Origin: an uncultured Prevotella sp.
Lineage (GTDB): Bacteria; Bacteroidota; Bacteroidia; Bacteroidales; Bacteroidaceae
Assembly: GCA_900315835.1 (NCBI GenBank)
Contig: ONAR01000017.1
Location: 1 to 64,000, forward strand
Length of the DNA stretch: 64,000 nucleotides
Reading direction: 5' to 3'
The stretch's first letter is position 1; every line of letters begins with the position of its first letter. Under the pieces are notes generated by a model. It was not told the origin of the DNA, did not search any database, and worked only from the letters and a program-made list of their open reading frames with translations. The translations under genes were made by a program, and so were the position numbers. Below, piece by piece: positions 54,571 through 63,877 of the stretch.

Positions 54571-55134
54571 TTACTTGGTTTTGGTGTTAAACTTACCGAT
54601 GGTCAGCGGTGCGCCACCGTCGATGAGGTTGGGCAGCGAGCCACCCTGATAGACCTCCTCGTTGAGGTGCAGCACCAACTTGCTGCGGTCGAAGACGGAG
54701 TTCTCGAAGTCGTTGGTGAACTCGATGGCATCGAAATTGCAGGCATTGACGCAAAGCTCGCAGAACATGCAGTCGCCCAGGTCGTACTGGTAGTCGTCGA
54801 GCACCTTCTTCTTCTTGCCCGTCTCCGGGTCGGTCTCCATGTGAGACGTAATCTTAATGGTGTCGTTAGGGCATGCCTTCTCGCACATCGTGCAGGCGGT
54901 GCACTTGTAGTCGCCCACTTTCAGTCCGCGCTTCACGGCCTGCGGATCGTTGGGATCCTCGACACGTTTGAAAACCAGACGGCCACGGTGGCGCTTGGCT
55001 ACGTGCAGCGTGGTCTTGCGGTTTTCGGGATACTGCTCGGTTGACTTGGGCGTGAAGTATTCCTTCATCGTCACCTTCAAGCCCGTGGCCAACGTCTTAG
55101 TGGCATCCTTTATCTCTTTAAAGTATTGTGACAT
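54571..55134 (-). CDS. nuoI: NADH-quinone oxidoreductase subunit I
   Basis: 187 residues, carries clusters N6a and N6b: Cys78/81/84/88 in KCTACTMCEKACP and Cys122/125/128/132 in DCMFCELCVNACNF. The second motif has Asn where Pro is common. Transfers electrons from the peripheral arm to NuoB. Confidence 0.95.
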   Translation of the reverse strand: MSQYFKEIKDATKTLATGLKVTMKEYFTPKSTEQYPENRKTTLHVAKRHRGRLVFKRVEDPNDPQAVKRGLKVGDYKCTACTMCEKACPNDTIKITSHMETDPETGKKKKVLDDYQYDLGDCMFCELCVNACNFDAIEFTNDFENSVFDRSKLVLHLNEEVYQGGSLPNLIDGGAPLTIGKFNTKTK

Positions 55135-55167
55135 ATCTATTTGATTTGAACTTTGAACGATTAGGGA

Positions 55168-56253
55168 TTAGAATGTCCATCCGAATGCGACGCAGGTGGT
55201 CATCACGGCAAGCGTAATCAGCATGAGAGGCATCAGATACTTCCACTCCAACTTCAACACATGGTCGACGCGCAGACGGGGGAAGGTCCAGCGGGCCCAC
55301 ATCAAAATCCAGATGACCAGCAGGGTCTTGGCAGCGAACCAGACGAAGCCGGGGATGTAGTTCATCACGCTGTCGAATCCGGCAATGCCGATGTTGAGCG
55401 GAGCCCAGCCACCGAGGAAGATGGTGGCTGCCAGTCCGGAGATGACCACCAGATTAAGGTATTCGGCGAGGTAGAAATAGCCGAAGCCCATACCCGAATA
55501 CTCGGTGTGGTAACCGGCAACCAACTCACTCTCAGCCTCATCAAGGTCGAACGGGCCACGGTTGGCCTCGGCATTACCAGCGATGAGGAACACCAGGAAG
55601 GCAACGATGGCGGGGATGTGCCCCTTGATGATCAGCCAATTCCAAGGTCCGGTCTGCGTTGTGATGATGTCGCTGAGTTGCATGCTGCCACAAAGGATGA
55701 CAGCTGTAATCATGCAGAGGCCGAGAGAAATCTCATAGGAAATCATCATCACGGCACCACGCATGGCCGACACCACGGAATACTTGTTGTTGGAGCCCCA
55801 TCCGGCGAGGATGATGCCCACCACACCAATAGAGCTGATGGCTGTCACCATGAACACGCCGACATTGAAGTCGAGCACGGCTGCGCCCTTGTTCCAAGGC
55901 AGGAATGAGAACGTACCCACTGAGGCAATGATGATGAGGAAGGGGGCGAGATAGTAGAGAAACTTATCGGAGCGGTCGACACCGAAGATCTCCTTGATGA
56001 GCATCTTCAGCACGTCGGCTACCACCTGGAAGATACCCCACTTACCTACACGCATAGGGCCAAGGCGGCACTGGAAGAAGGCGCATACCTTACGTTCAAA
56101 ATAAATCATGAACATGGCGATGAGGGCATAGAGCGTAAGAACGACCAAGCCCACGACGACACATTCAATGAGAATGGTCCAGAAATTGTTCAAGCCGCAA
56201 GTCTGGCGGAGCAACCCATCGAACCACTGTGTAACTATACTGAAATCAAACAT
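55168..56253 (-). CDS. nuoH: NADH-quinone oxidoreductase subunit H
   Basis: 361 residues, eight membrane helices, quinone-binding subunit: ERKVCAFFQCRLGPMRVGKWG, AEANRGPFDLDEAESELVAGYHTEYSG (read in parts) and MWARWTFPRLRVDHVLKLEWK. Confidence 0.96.
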   Translation of the reverse strand: MFDFSIVTQWFDGLLRQTCGLNNFWTILIECVVVGLVVLTLYALIAMFMIYFERKVCAFFQCRLGPMRVGKWGIFQVVADVLKMLIKEIFGVDRSDKFLYYLAPFLIIIASVGTFSFLPWNKGAAVLDFNVGVFMVTAISSIGVVGIILAGWGSNNKYSVVSAMRGAVMMISYEISLGLCMITAVILCGSMQLSDIITTQTGPWNWLIIKGHIPAIVAFLVFLIAGNAEANRGPFDLDEAESELVAGYHTEYSGMGFGYFYLAEYLNLVVISGLAATIFLGGWAPLNIGIAGFDSVMNYIPGFVWFAAKTLLVIWILMWARWTFPRLRVDHVLKLEWKYLMPLMLITLAVMTTCVAFGWTF

Positions 56254-56286
56254 CTTCTTTAATTTAATGTATTTAAGTGATGAAGA

Positions 56287-57861
56287 CTATCTGTCCAAAT
56301 CGGGTATCACAAAGTCGATGGCCGCACCGGTAGAGATGAGGTCGGCAATCTTCTGGCCGCGAAGCATCTTGTCGAAGGCACCGGCAAGCGTCAGACCCAT
56401 CGGGCGGAGTTTCACGCGGTAAGGACTCTTGTCGCCACGGCTGTCGAGGTAGACGCCGAATTCACCGGCACCGCCTTCAACCGAGAACCACCACTGGCCT
56501 TCGGGTACCTTGATGATGGGCTTCTGCTTGATGTAGAACTCGCCCTCGGGGATGTTGTCGATGAGCTGCTCGATGATGTCGAGGCTTTGATAAATCTCCT
56601 CAATATGAATCATGTAACGGGTCATCGAGTCGCCGGCAGTACCGGTAATCTCGTTGAAGGTCACCTTGTCGTAGAGGTCGTAAGGATGATTCTTACGCAC
56701 ATCGTTGTGCCAGCCAGAAGCGCGTCCGGCAGGACCGGTGACGCCGTAGTTGATGCAGTCGGTCATGTTCATCGGACCGACACCCTCCAAACGCTTGTGT
56801 GTGATGACATTGTCGCCGAACACGTCGAGGTATTCCTGCACCATCGGGCGGAGGTATTTGCAGAGAGCCTTGGTATTGGCCACGAAGTTCGGGTCGATAT
56901 CGGCCTGCAGTCCGCCAATGCGGTAGTAGTTCTGAATGAGTCGTCCACCCGTGGTCTCTTCCATGACGTTGAGCACATGCTCACGGTCGCGCATGCAGTA
57001 GAGGAATGCGGTGAGGGCTGAGAGGTCCTGAGCGCAGGTGCCGAGGAACAACAAGTGGTTGTCAATACGCTGCAGCTCATCCATGATGGTGCGGATGTAA
57101 TGGATGCGGTCGCTGAGCTCAACACCCATGGCCTCTTCGATGACGCCAACAAGCGCGTGGCGGTTGGTCATGGCGCAGAGGTAGTTGAGTCGGTCAGTCA
57201 GCGCGAGCGTCTGCGGGTAGGTCATATTCTCCATCATCTTCTCGATGCCACGGTGAATATAGCCAAGGTGCGGATAGATGCGCTTGATATTCTCGCCGTC
57301 GACGACGGTCTGCAAACGCAGCACACCGTGCATTGACGGGTGGTTAGGACCGAAGTTGACCACGTAGTCGTCGGGCTCGAACAGACGATGCTTCGTCTCG
57401 ACGAGTTCACCGAACTCGTTCAGGTTCCACTCCGAAGTGAAGTCGCTCTCCGGCTCGTCGGTCATGGGGAAGCGGTTCTTCTCGGGGCTCATGTCGAAGT
57501 CCTTGCGGAGGGGATAGCCTTCGAAGTCACTACGCATGAAAAGACGACGCATATCAGGATGGCCGAGGAACTTGATGCCGAGGAAGTCGAACACCTCCCG
57601 CTCCAGCAGGTCGGCGTCGTGCCACAGGCCAATCACGGAAGGAATGACATAGTCACTGGTACCTACCTGCTTGGCAATCTGCTTCACACTGCAGCGCTCG
57701 TGGCTCTGGGTATTCTCAAGAATATAGATACAGCCAAGACCTTCTTCGCCGAAGTCCTCACCTACGATGGTCACAAGGTAATCGAAATGTTGCTCGTTCT
57801 TCAGCTTCGCCATCTCGGCGGCAAAACTGTCAAAGCCGAATTCTTTGTTTTCTAATTTCAT
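56287..57861 (-). CDS. nuoCD: Fused NADH-quinone oxidoreductase subunits C and D
   Basis: 524 residues. NuoC part (1-140) with EREVFDFLGIKFLGHPDMRRLFM. NuoD part from about 160 with NFGPNHPSMHGVLRL, HLGYIHRGIEKM and the C-terminal GAGEFGVYLDSRGDKSPYRVKLR. Forms the quinone pocket with NuoB and NuoH. C-D fusion is common in several phyla. Confidence 0.96.
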   Translation of the reverse strand: MKLENKEFGFDSFAAEMAKLKNEQHFDYLVTIVGEDFGEEGLGCIYILENTQSHERCSVKQIAKQVGTSDYVIPSVIGLWHDADLLEREVFDFLGIKFLGHPDMRRLFMRSDFEGYPLRKDFDMSPEKNRFPMTDEPESDFTSEWNLNEFGELVETKHRLFEPDDYVVNFGPNHPSMHGVLRLQTVVDGENIKRIYPHLGYIHRGIEKMMENMTYPQTLALTDRLNYLCAMTNRHALVGVIEEAMGVELSDRIHYIRTIMDELQRIDNHLLFLGTCAQDLSALTAFLYCMRDREHVLNVMEETTGGRLIQNYYRIGGLQADIDPNFVANTKALCKYLRPMVQEYLDVFGDNVITHKRLEGVGPMNMTDCINYGVTGPAGRASGWHNDVRKNHPYDLYDKVTFNEITGTAGDSMTRYMIHIEEIYQSLDIIEQLIDNIPEGEFYIKQKPIIKVPEGQWWFSVEGGAGEFGVYLDSRGDKSPYRVKLRPMGLTLAGAFDKMLRGQKIADLISTGAAIDFVIPDLDR

Positions 57862-57870
57862 CTCTATACC

Positions 57871-58689
57871 TTATTTATTATTAGGAGCCTGCTCGCTCTG
57901 CTGAGCTGCGGCGCCGGTAGTTTGACTCTTGTTTACTTCATAAGCCTCACCCTCTTGCTTCAGTGCGTCGAGCTCCTTGCCTAAGGCCTCGACATCCTCC
58001 TTGTTAGGCGATGCTTCAACAATGATGGGCTGCTTGGCGCCAATCTTTGCTGCTGAAAAGTTTTCGTTGCCGATGCCGTGGAGGCCGCCGAGCTTCATGC
58101 TTTCCTCGCGCTCCTCACGGTTCATCTTGTGGTTGGCACCACCGAAGAACTTCTCAACTTTAACCTTGCGCTGCAACTGCATCATACCGTAGAGAATAGC
58201 TTCCGGACGCGGAGGGCAACCGGGAATGTAGACATCCACCGGCACAATCTCGTCGATGCCGCGCACCACGTTGTAGCTCTTCTTGAACGGACCGCCGGAA
58301 ATAGTGCAACCACCTACGGCCACCACATACTTTGGTTCGGCCATCTCGTCGTACAGACGCTTAAACACTGGTGCCATCTTGTTGGTGATGGTACCGGCGC
58401 ACATGATGAGGTCAGCCTGACGGGCAGAGTTACGCGTTACCTCGAAGCCGAAGCGCGAGAAGTCGTAGCGGGCGCAACCTACAGCCATAAATTCGATGCC
58501 GCAGCAGGAGGTACCGAAGGTGAGTGACCAAAGCGAGTTGCTGCGGCCCCAGTTGATCATTTGATCGAGTGACCCCAGCACTACATTCACGCCACCGTCA
58601 TTGAGCTCGTTGGCAATATTCTGCAGCGTATCATTATCCTTAAACTCCTCGTAAGGAATGCTCTTGATGTGCGGCTTTCTTACTTCCAT
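57871..58689 (-). CDS. nuoB: NADH-quinone oxidoreductase subunit B with C-terminal extension
   Basis: 272 residues, holds cluster N2: tandem Cys in FGTSCCGIEF, Cys in LIMCAGT, VGGCTISGG and PGCPPRPE. The catalytic core ends near residue 190; an extra 70 to 80 residues (charged, then Gln/Thr/Ala-rich) extend beyond the usual NuoB length. Overlaps nuoA by 10 bases. Confidence 0.95.
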   Translation of the reverse strand: MEVRKPHIKSIPYEEFKDNDTLQNIANELNDGGVNVVLGSLDQMINWGRSNSLWSLTFGTSCCGIEFMAVGCARYDFSRFGFEVTRNSARQADLIMCAGTITNKMAPVFKRLYDEMAEPKYVVAVGGCTISGGPFKKSYNVVRGIDEIVPVDVYIPGCPPRPEAILYGMMQLQRKVKVEKFFGGANHKMNREEREESMKLGGLHGIGNENFSAAKIGAKQPIIVEASPNKEDVEALGKELDALKQEGEAYEVNKSQTTGAAAQQSEQAPNNK

Positions 58690-59030
58690 TCCAAAGCTCC
58701 TTTCCGCCAGGCGTAAGCCAAGCCCAAAACCAATACTACCAGGAAAAATCCGATGCTGACGAGCGCCATCTTACCAAACTGGTTGACCACGACGGCCCAA
58801 GGATAAAGAAACACGGTTTCAATGTCGAAAATCAGGAAAAGGATGGCAAACAGATAGTAGCCGACATGCATTGGCAGCCAGCTGCTTCCGCGCGTGGGAA
58901 CACCACACTCAAAGGGCTCACCCTTCACCGGATTGTACGACCTCGGGCCTATCAGCTTGGCGATGACATAGGCACCAAGCACAAGGGTTACAGCCGTTAG
59001 CAAGACGGTGATTAACAAAGTGAATTGCAT
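58680..59030 (-). CDS. nuoA: NADH-quinone oxidoreductase subunit A
   Basis: 116 residues, three membrane helices, PFECGVPTRGSSW (loop with conserved Cys) and FLIFDIETVFLYPW. First gene of the operon; a TAACTTTG -7 box lies on the minus strand at 59084-59091. Confidence 0.95.
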   Translation of the reverse strand: MQFTLLITVLLTAVTLVLGAYVIAKLIGPRSYNPVKGEPFECGVPTRGSSWLPMHVGYYLFAILFLIFDIETVFLYPWAVVVNQFGKMALVSIGFFLVVLVLGLAYAWRKGALEWK

Positions 59031-59191
59031 AAAGATAATAACGTTATTTAGTGATTTCTATTCAGCTTATTGGATAAACGCTACAAAGTTACTCAATTCT
59101 TTTCTAACTTTCTAATCTTTTAATGAAAAATGCAATGCCAATATTACAAAAAAGCCGTTAGGTGGCATTACCATGCGACTGCAATGTGATT

Positions 59192-59225
59192 AAAAAAGCC
59201 GCATGAGCGTTATCTCATGCGGCTT
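59192..59225 (-). terminator. Terminator of the GAPDH gene
   Basis: AAGCCGCATGAG (59196-59207) pairs perfectly with CTCATGCGGCTT (59214-59225); on the minus strand a T6 run follows. The rest of 59031-59280 shows no gene. Confidence 0.85.
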
Positions 59226-59280
59226 GAGCTATGATAGTTGTTTAAATTCTATCGGGTGTGTTCTATGCAGAACAGCGTGA

Positions 59281-60351
59281 TTACTTCAGCTCAGCGAAGT
59301 ACTTGATGGTGCGAACCATCTGAGAAGTATAAGAGTTCTCATTGTCGTACCAAGAAACAACCTGCACCTCATAGGTGTCGTCGTCGAGCTTCACAACCAT
59401 GGTCTGAGTAGCATCGAACAGCGAGCCGTAGCGCATGCCGAGGATATCAGAAGAAACGATCTCCTCGTCGTTGTAACCGAAGCTCTCGTTAGCCTCAGCC
59501 TTCATAGCAGCGTTGACGCTCTCAACAGTAACGTCCTTGCCCTTAACAACGGCATAGAGCAGAGTGGTAGAACCATCTGGCACAGGAACGCGCTGAGCAG
59601 CACCGATGAGCTTACCGTTCAGTTCAGGAAGAACGAGACCGATAGCCTTAGCAGCACCAGAAGAAGCAGGAGTGATGTTGCAAGCACCTGCACGGCTGCG
59701 GCGGAGGTTGCCCTTGCGCTGAGGACCGTCGAGAATCATCTGGTCGCCAGTGTAAGCGTGGATGGTCTGCATGATACCAGCCTGGATAGGATACTTGTCG
59801 TTCAGAGCCTTTGCCATAGGAGCCAAGCAGTTAGTGGTGCAAGAAGCAGCGCTGATGATCTGATCGTCCTTGGTCAGGGTCTCGTTGTTCACATTGAAGA
59901 CGATGGTCTTCAGATCGTTGCCTGCGGGAGCAGAGATAACAACCTTCTTAGCACCAGCCTTGATGTGAGCCATGCTCTTTTCCTTAGAAGTATAGAAACC
60001 AGTGCACTCGAGAACAACGTCGATGTTCAGAGCGCCCCAAGGCAGGTTAGCTGCGTCCTTCTCCTTGTAGATGGTGATCTTCTTGCCATCAACAGAGATG
60101 AAACCAGCAGCTTCTTTGCCGTTCTCAGTGAACGGAGTATCGTCGTAAGAAACCGTGTGAACAGGCTCCTGACCGATGATGCCCTGATAGCCACCGTGAG
60201 TGGTGTCATACTTCAGAAGGTGAGCAAGCATCTTCGGGCTGGTAAGATCGTTGATAGCAACAACCTCATAACCAGGAGCTGCGAACATCTGACGGAATGC
60301 CAGGCGGCCGATACGGCCAAAGCCATTGATAGCTACTTTTACGTTTGCCAT
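59281..60351 (-). CDS. gap: Glyceraldehyde-3-phosphate dehydrogenase
   Basis: 356 residues, NAD-binding [14 protein letters not shown], catalytic Cys in [20 protein letters not shown], and [13 protein letters not shown]. Slightly longer than the usual 335, through an insertion near residues 75-100 ([16 protein letters not shown]). A TATCTTTG -7 box lies on the minus strand at 60419-60426. Key enzyme of glycolysis and gluconeogenesis. Confidence 0.97.
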   Translation of the reverse strand: MANVKVAINGFGRIGRLAFRQMFAAPGYEVVAINDLTSPKMLAHLLKYDTTHGGYQGIIGQEPVHTVSYDDTPFTENGKEAAGFISVDGKKITIYKEKDAANLPWGALNIDVVLECTGFYTSKEKSMAHIKAGAKKVVISAPAGNDLKTIVFNVNNETLTKDDQIISAASCTTNCLAPMAKALNDKYPIQAGIMQTIHAYTGDQMILDGPQRKGNLRRSRAGACNITPASSGAAKAIGLVLPELNGKLIGAAQRVPVPDGSTTLLYAVVKGKDVTVESVNAAMKAEANESFGYNDEEIVSSDILGMRYGSLFDATQTMVVKLDDDTYEVQVVSWYDNENSYTSQMVRTIKYFAELK

Positions 60352-60587
60352 TTTACTTTGAGTTTAATATAAAGGTTTATAAAATGTATTTTTGCGAATA
60401 TTTTCCGTTTTGCAGCCGCAAAGATACAAATTATTTTCTAATTTTGCAGTGGCTTTGAGTATTAAATAAATTAAAATAAAAGCTTTTAGCATAAATGTAA
60501 AGCCTTGGTGCCCGACCTGCTTTTTACTTGCTATATACACTTTGCAAAATGACGATAACAAATACATATATATAATAAGGTATAGCT

Positions 60588-61013
60588 ATGAGTAAGTTTC
60601 TAAACGAGTTCAAGGCGTTTGCCGTAAAGGGCAATGCCGTTGACATGGCCGTCGGTGTGATTATCGGCGGCGCATTTGGTAAGATTGTAAGCAGTATTGT
60701 TGACGACATCATCATGCCGCCTATTGGTTGGCTTATTGGTGGTGTCAACTTCTCCGACCTCAAGGTGACGTTGCCGGCAGAGAAAATTGCCGACGGCATT
60801 GAGATGCAGGCAGCCACTATCAACTATGGCAATTTCATCCAGACGCTCATCGATTTCATTATCATTGCTTTCTGCGTGTTCCTGTTGGTTAAAGGCATCA
60901 ACCGTTTGGCGAAGAAAGACGAGAAGCCAGCTGAGCCTGCTCCAGCTCCCGAACCAAGCAACGAGGAGAAGTTGCTGACAGAAATCCGCGACTTGCTGAA
61001 GGATAAGAAATAA
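60588..61013 (+). CDS. mscL: Large-conductance mechanosensitive channel
   Basis: 141 residues, [33 protein letters not shown] (read in parts) gives the N-terminal amphipathic helix and first membrane helix. The second is [23 protein letters not shown], then a charged C-terminal bundle helix with a Pro/Ala linker. Opens under membrane tension during osmotic downshock. Confidence 0.96.
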   Translation: MSKFLNEFKAFAVKGNAVDMAVGVIIGGAFGKIVSSIVDDIIMPPIGWLIGGVNFSDLKVTLPAEKIADGIEMQAATINYGNFIQTLIDFIIIAFCVFLLVKGINRLAKKDEKPAEPAPAPEPSNEEKLLTEIRDLLKDKK

Positions 61014-61042
61014 GCTGGTTGGACACTGCGGAAAATATCACC

Positions 61043-61084
61043 AAGTCCCCTTCTTGCACCGTTAAAAGGCAAGAAGGGGGCTTT
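61043..61084 (+). terminator. Terminator after mscL
   Basis: CCCCTTCTTGC (61047-61057) pairs with GCAAGAAGGGG (61069-61079), extended by AAG/CTT, then TTT. Confidence 0.75.
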
Positions 61085-61121
61085 GTGTTAGACCAGATTG
61101 CCACTCTGGAAAGAGGGAAAA

Positions 61122-61184
61122 AGCTATCTAAAGAAGACAGGAGAGCTATCTAAAAGAGACGGGAAGCCGTCTAAGGAAGGTCGG
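61122..61184. repeat. Three degenerate 21-22 base tandem repeats
   Basis: Units starting 61122, 61144 and 61165 (AGCTATCTAAAGAAGACAGG and variants). The first two share AGCTATC with the repeats at 19 and 38 kb. No coding evidence. Confidence 0.5.
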
Positions 61185-61209
61185 AAGCCAACCCCGTGGG
61201 TGACGGGCG

Positions 61210-61359
61210 TCAGCGTATGTAGTCCTTGGCGACGAGGTCGTAGTAGAGGGCTTCGAGTTCACCAATGGTTAGGTGCTCAACGCTGTGTTCTATTGTTCGT
61301 ATCAGTTCGGCCCGACGCGTCTCATCGTCGGGGCCGAAATGGGTGAATACCTTCGACAT
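61210..61359 (-). CDS. Candidate small protein (49 residues) downstream of guaA
   Basis: ATG at 61357-61359 lies 3 bases after the guaA stop; TGA at 61210-61212. The product begins MSKVFTHFGPDDETRRAELI and ends with LVAKDYIR. It is Glu/Asp-rich, helical, and lacks a signal peptide. Codon use matches the neighbours (GC-rich third positions), and the tight spacing suggests co-transcription with guaA. I do not recognise a family. Confidence 0.6.
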   Translation of the reverse strand: MSKVFTHFGPDDETRRAELIRTIEHSVEHLTIGELEALYYDLVAKDYIR

Positions 61360-61362
61360 GGC

Positions 61363-62907
61363 CTATTCCCATTCGATTGTCGATGGCGGCTTTGAGGAGA
61401 TGTCGTAGCATACGCGGTTGACGCCCTTCACTTTACGAATAATCTCGTTGGACACATCGGCCATGAAGTCGTAGGGCAGACGAGCCCAGTCGGCGGTCAT
61501 GGCATCCATCGACGTCACAGCGCGCAGGGCAACGGGATGCTCGTAGGTGCGCTCGTCACCCATGACGCCCACCGAGCGGATGGTTGACAGCAACACGGTG
61601 CCAGCCTGCCAGACGTGGTCGTAGAGACTGGTGCCATCCGGCATCTTGTAGTCGTGCATCTTCTCAATATAGATATCATCGGCATCTTGCAGGATGCGTA
61701 CTTTCTCGCGGGTGATGTCGCCTAAGATGCGCACAGCCAGTCCAGGACCGGGGAAGGGGTGGCGTTTGATGAGACGCTCGGGCATGTGGAGCTCGTGGCC
61801 CACGCGACGCACCTCATCCTTGAACAACCACTTCAGCGGTTCGCAGAGCTGCAGCTTCATATCTTTGGGAAGTCCGCCCACGTTGTGGTGGCTCTTGATG
61901 GTCATGCCGGTGATGCTCAGGCTCTCGATGCGGTCGGGATAGATGGTGCCCTGTGCCAGCCATTTCGCATCGGTAATCTTCTTTGCCTCGGCGTTGAACA
62001 CCTCAACGAAGTCGCGGCCGATAATCTTACGCTTCTTCTCAGGGTCGGTCACGCCTTCAAGGTCCTTGAAGAACCGCTCCGAGGCGTCTACGCCTATGAC
62101 GTTGAGCCCCAGTCCCTGATAAGCTTCCATCACCTTGCTGAACTCGTTTTTACGCAGCATGCCGTGGTCGACGAAGATACACGTGAGGTTCTTGCCGATG
62201 GCTTTGTTGAGCAGGGTGGCGCAGACGGAGGAGTCGACGCCACCCGACAGTCCGAGGATGACGCGGTCGGAGCCAATCTGCTCCTTCAGTTCCTTTACCG
62301 TGCTTTCGATGAATGAGGCCGGACTCCACTCCTGACGGCTGCCGCAGATGTCGACGACGAAGTTGCGGAGCAACTGCGTGCCTTGCAGCGTGTGATAGAC
62401 CTCGGGGTGGAACTGCACGCACCATACGCGCTCTTGCTCGTTGGCGAAGGCGGCATACTTCACGTCGGCCGTCGAAGCGGTTACGTGGTAGCCTTCGGGA
62501 ATGGCGGTGATGGTATCGCCGTGGCTCATCCAGACCTGCGAGCCTTTGTCGAAGCCTTTGAATACGGCACAGGAGGAATCGATGAACTCCAGGTTGGCAC
62601 GGCCGTACTCGCGGGTTCCGGTCTGCTCCACCTTGCCGCCCAGCGTGTGGCTGATGAACTGTGCGCCATAGCAGATGCCAAGCACCGGGTAATGGCCGAT
62701 GAGTTGCGAGAGGTCTACCTTGAATGCTTCCTTATCGTGGACCGAATAGGGGCTGCCACTGAGAATGACACCGATGACAGACGGGTCGTCCTTGGGGAAC
62801 TTGTTGTAGGGCAGAATCTCGCAGAAGGTGTCGAGCTCACGCACGCGGCGGCCGATGAGCTGTGTCGTCTGTGAGCCGAAATCCAAGATGATGATTTTCT
62901 GTTGCAT
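61363..62907 (-). CDS. guaA: GMP synthase (glutamine-hydrolysing)
   Basis: 514 residues, converts XMP to GMP. Amidotransferase part with catalytic Cys in [12 protein letters not shown] and His/Glu in [11 protein letters not shown] pyrophosphatase P-loop [12 protein letters not shown]-terminal dimerisation domain ending PPSTIEWE. I chose ATG 62907 ([13 protein letters not shown]); an ORF start 18 codons upstream overlaps the promoter side (TATCTTTG at 62949-62956, minus strand). Confidence 0.97.
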   Translation of the reverse strand: MQQKIIILDFGSQTTQLIGRRVRELDTFCEILPYNKFPKDDPSVIGVILSGSPYSVHDKEAFKVDLSQLIGHYPVLGICYGAQFISHTLGGKVEQTGTREYGRANLEFIDSSCAVFKGFDKGSQVWMSHGDTITAIPEGYHVTASTADVKYAAFANEQERVWCVQFHPEVYHTLQGTQLLRNFVVDICGSRQEWSPASFIESTVKELKEQIGSDRVILGLSGGVDSSVCATLLNKAIGKNLTCIFVDHGMLRKNEFSKVMEAYQGLGLNVIGVDASERFFKDLEGVTDPEKKRKIIGRDFVEVFNAEAKKITDAKWLAQGTIYPDRIESLSITGMTIKSHHNVGGLPKDMKLQLCEPLKWLFKDEVRRVGHELHMPERLIKRHPFPGPGLAVRILGDITREKVRILQDADDIYIEKMHDYKMPDGTSLYDHVWQAGTVLLSTIRSVGVMGDERTYEHPVALRAVTSMDAMTADWARLPYDFMADVSNEIIRKVKGVNRVCYDISSKPPSTIEWE

Positions 62908-63046
62908 CTTATAAGAATAGAAATGGTATGCTCTGCGTAATGATGTTGCAAAGATAAACAAAATCTCTCACTTCATCACCTTTTTTGTCTTAAATCTTTG
63001 TATTGCCTTACAGACGTAGCCAGGCGACATTTGGGAGCAAGATGAG

Positions 63047-63877
63047 TTATCCCAGCGCTTTAAGGAACTGCTCGGCGTCGTGCAACGTATCCAACTTGCC
63101 GACATCCATCAGCTTGAGGTCTTCCTTGTTGTACCCCATGATGGGCAGTTTGCCGCATTGCTGGAGGTAGAAGTCCATGATGGGGAACTTTGCGGGATAG
63201 GCGCTCATTGCAGAGAACAGAGTGGGGTAGAACGTGTGGATGCCGCTGAAGGCAAACAGATGGAGATGACCGGCGATGGTCAGCGGGGGGTCGCCCGGCG
63301 TGATGGGGTATTGCTCTTGTTGGAGTGCCTCGCGTACTTCAGGGTAGGGCGTCTTCACCTCGCCCGTACTGAGGTTGACCCATCCCACGAGCCTCATCTG
63401 GTCGTTGAACACAAGGTAACGCTTCGTCTTACGCCAACTGACCAGCAGTCGGGCGCCAACCCTGAGGTGGGGCACGCCGCAGTCGCAACACATCGCCTTG
63501 TCGGTGAGCCGATAGAAGCGGTCGAGGTCGAGGTTGCTGAGGATGTCGACATTATGAATGAGGATGGGATAGCGCGGGTCGAACAGGTGCTGCGCTTTCC
63601 TTATGCCGCCGCCGGTGTCGAGCAACGCGTCGGTCTCGTCGCTGATTTTGATGTCGAGGCCAAAGTTATTGTGTTGGCGAAGGTAATCTATAATCTGGCC
63701 AGAGAAGTGATGCACATTGACCACTAGGTGGTCAAAGCCGGCGTCAGCCAGCCGCCCGATGACGCGCTCCAACAACGGTTTACCCCCAACTTCGACCAGC
63801 GCCTTGGGCATGTGGTCGGTGAGCGGTTTGAGGCGGGTACCAAGCCCGGCCGCAAATATCATAGCTTGTTTCATCAT
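63047..63877 (-). CDS. Sugar-1-phosphate nucleotidyltransferase (MurU-like)
   Basis: 276 residues, nucleotidyltransferase fold: MIFAAGLGTRLKPLTDHMPKALVEVGGKPLL with the activating Arg/Lys and metal-binding DILSN. Similar length to MurU (MurNAc-1-phosphate uridylyltransferase) and to mannose-1-phosphate guanylyltransferases. A kinase-like gene upstream, overlapping by 4 bases, would fit an AmgK-MurU type salvage pair, but I cannot verify it. Alternative start: second ATG at 63874. Confidence 0.85.
   Translation of the reverse strand: MMKQAMIFAAGLGTRLKPLTDHMPKALVEVGGKPLLERVIGRLADAGFDHLVVNVHHFSGQIIDYLRQHNNFGLDIKISDETDALLDTGGGIRKAQHLFDPRYPILIHNVDILSNLDLDRFYRLTDKAMCCDCGVPHLRVGARLLVSWRKTKRYLVFNDQMRLVGWVNLSTGEVKTPYPEVREALQQEQYPITPGDPPLTIAGHLHLFAFSGIHTFYPTLFSAMSAYPAKFPIMDFYLQQCGKLPIMGYNKEDLKLMDVGKLDTLHDAEQFLKALG

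Noticed and set aside
61098-61346. Plus-strand ORF of 82 codons after mscL
   Set aside because: It runs through tandem repeats and antisense to the small guaA-linked ORF; composition is Arg/Ser-rich and shadow-like.
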